DNA of 64,000 nt from Shewanella psychrophila (lineage in GTDB: Bacteria; Pseudomonadota; Gammaproteobacteria; Enterobacterales; Shewanellaceae): positions 3,162,001 to 3,226,000 of the forward strand of contig NZ_CP014782.1 in assembly GCF_002005305.1 (NCBI RefSeq), written 5' to 3'. Every line of letters begins with the position of its first letter. Positions within the stretch are counted from its first letter, which is position 1. Both the position numbers and the translations under genes were made by a program. Under the pieces are notes generated by a model. That model made no database searches. It had not been told where the DNA came from and saw only the letters and a list, made by a program, of their open reading frames with translations. Of the stretch, positions 63,901 through 64,000 are shown piece after piece.

Positions 63901-64000
63901 TCACTCTATATTTTCCAGTTTCCATTCATCGATAATTTTTTGATAGCTGCCATCTTGCTTCATCTGCAGTAAAGTTAGGTCAAATTGATCTCTTACATGA
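63901..64000 (-). CDS. C-terminal end of a periplasmic solute-binding protein
   Basis: The gene enters from the right edge and ends at the TGA at 63903-63901. The last 32 residues read DQFDLTLLQMKQDGSYQKI and IDEWKLENIE, which matches the C-terminal helices of family-3 (amino acid type) solute-binding proteins, where LxxMxxDGxYxxIxxKW is usual. It would bind a ligand in the periplasm, either for an ABC transporter or as a sensor domain. Only the tail is visible. Confidence 0.65.
   Translation of the reverse strand, partial: HVRDQFDLTLLQMKQDGSYQKIIDEWKLENIE

Noticed and set aside
1..64000. CRISPR arrays, tRNA/rRNA genes, prophage or insertion sequence
   Set aside because: No regular repeat-spacer arrays, no cloverleaf or rRNA sequence, and no transposase, integrase or phage structural genes were seen.

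Overview
The window is a stretch of marine gammaproteobacterial chromosome, most likely Shewanella. The evidence is the overall gene style, moderate GC, paired M16 peptidases, a HemG-type protoporphyrinogen oxidase, a TIGR03899-type protein, DUF3010, a porin/imelysin/di-heme locus and many exported envelope proteins. It looks like ordinary core-plus-lineage chromosome: I see no prophage, CRISPR array, integron, insertion sequence, tRNA or rRNA. Most transcription units are short and separated by strong hairpins.

Layout. 1-8.0 kb: a truncated FUSC transporter, an Omp85-type barrel, an exo/endonuclease-phosphatase, a flippase-like membrane protein, an unknown barrel and a CHASE-GGDEF diguanylate cyclase. 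8.0-12.2 kb: a DnaJ-related protein, a DsbA-like oxidoreductase with an unusual CHNC active site, a cytochrome b561-like protein, HemG, a heptamer tandem repeat and a small lipoprotein. 12.4-16.9 kb: a minus-strand iron-type locus (porin, imelysin, di-heme cytochrome) behind a plausible Fur box. 17-28 kb: an MFS carrier, a TIGR03899-type protein, CobA, an S41-like protein whose catalytic residues appear lost plus two orphan genes, a periplasmic peroxiredoxin, a RIO-like kinase, DUF3010, a large unknown exported protein and a Gfo/Idh/MocA dehydrogenase.

28.6-33.1 kb is the assimilatory sulfate/sulfite operon cysJIH. CobA at 19-20 kb makes the siroheme precursor that CysI needs. 33-39 kb: a probable two-barrel MipA/OmpV plus PagL-like fusion, a zinc-ribbon rhomboid with a small membrane partner, a TetR regulator and a HELGH metallopeptidase. 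39-46.7 kb: LpxL-type acyltransferase, a translationally coupled M16 peptidase pair, ZapE and a Cache chemoreceptor. 46.9-53.4 kb: a DUF6351-type lipoprotein, two unknown membrane proteins, a SIMPL protein and a WD40-like lipoprotein.

53.4-64 kb: a frameshifted tryptophanyl-tRNA synthetase gene, a CPA1 antiporter lacking a regulatory tail, an Lgt that resembles Bacteroidetes versions rather than the enterobacterial type, two GNAT acetyltransferases, the GABA pathway genes gabT and gabD with a divergent LysR regulator, a quinol-monooxygenase-like protein, a ribbon-helix-helix protein and the end of a solute-binding protein.

The points most worth a second look are the disrupted trpS copy, the probably transferred lgt, the S41 pseudo-protease with its two orphan neighbours, the barrel fusion, the CHNC DsbA, the Fur/palindrome control region of the imelysin operon, two heptamer repeats and a widely spaced inverted 27-mer pair. 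I did not find a clear new multi-gene defence or biosynthetic system.
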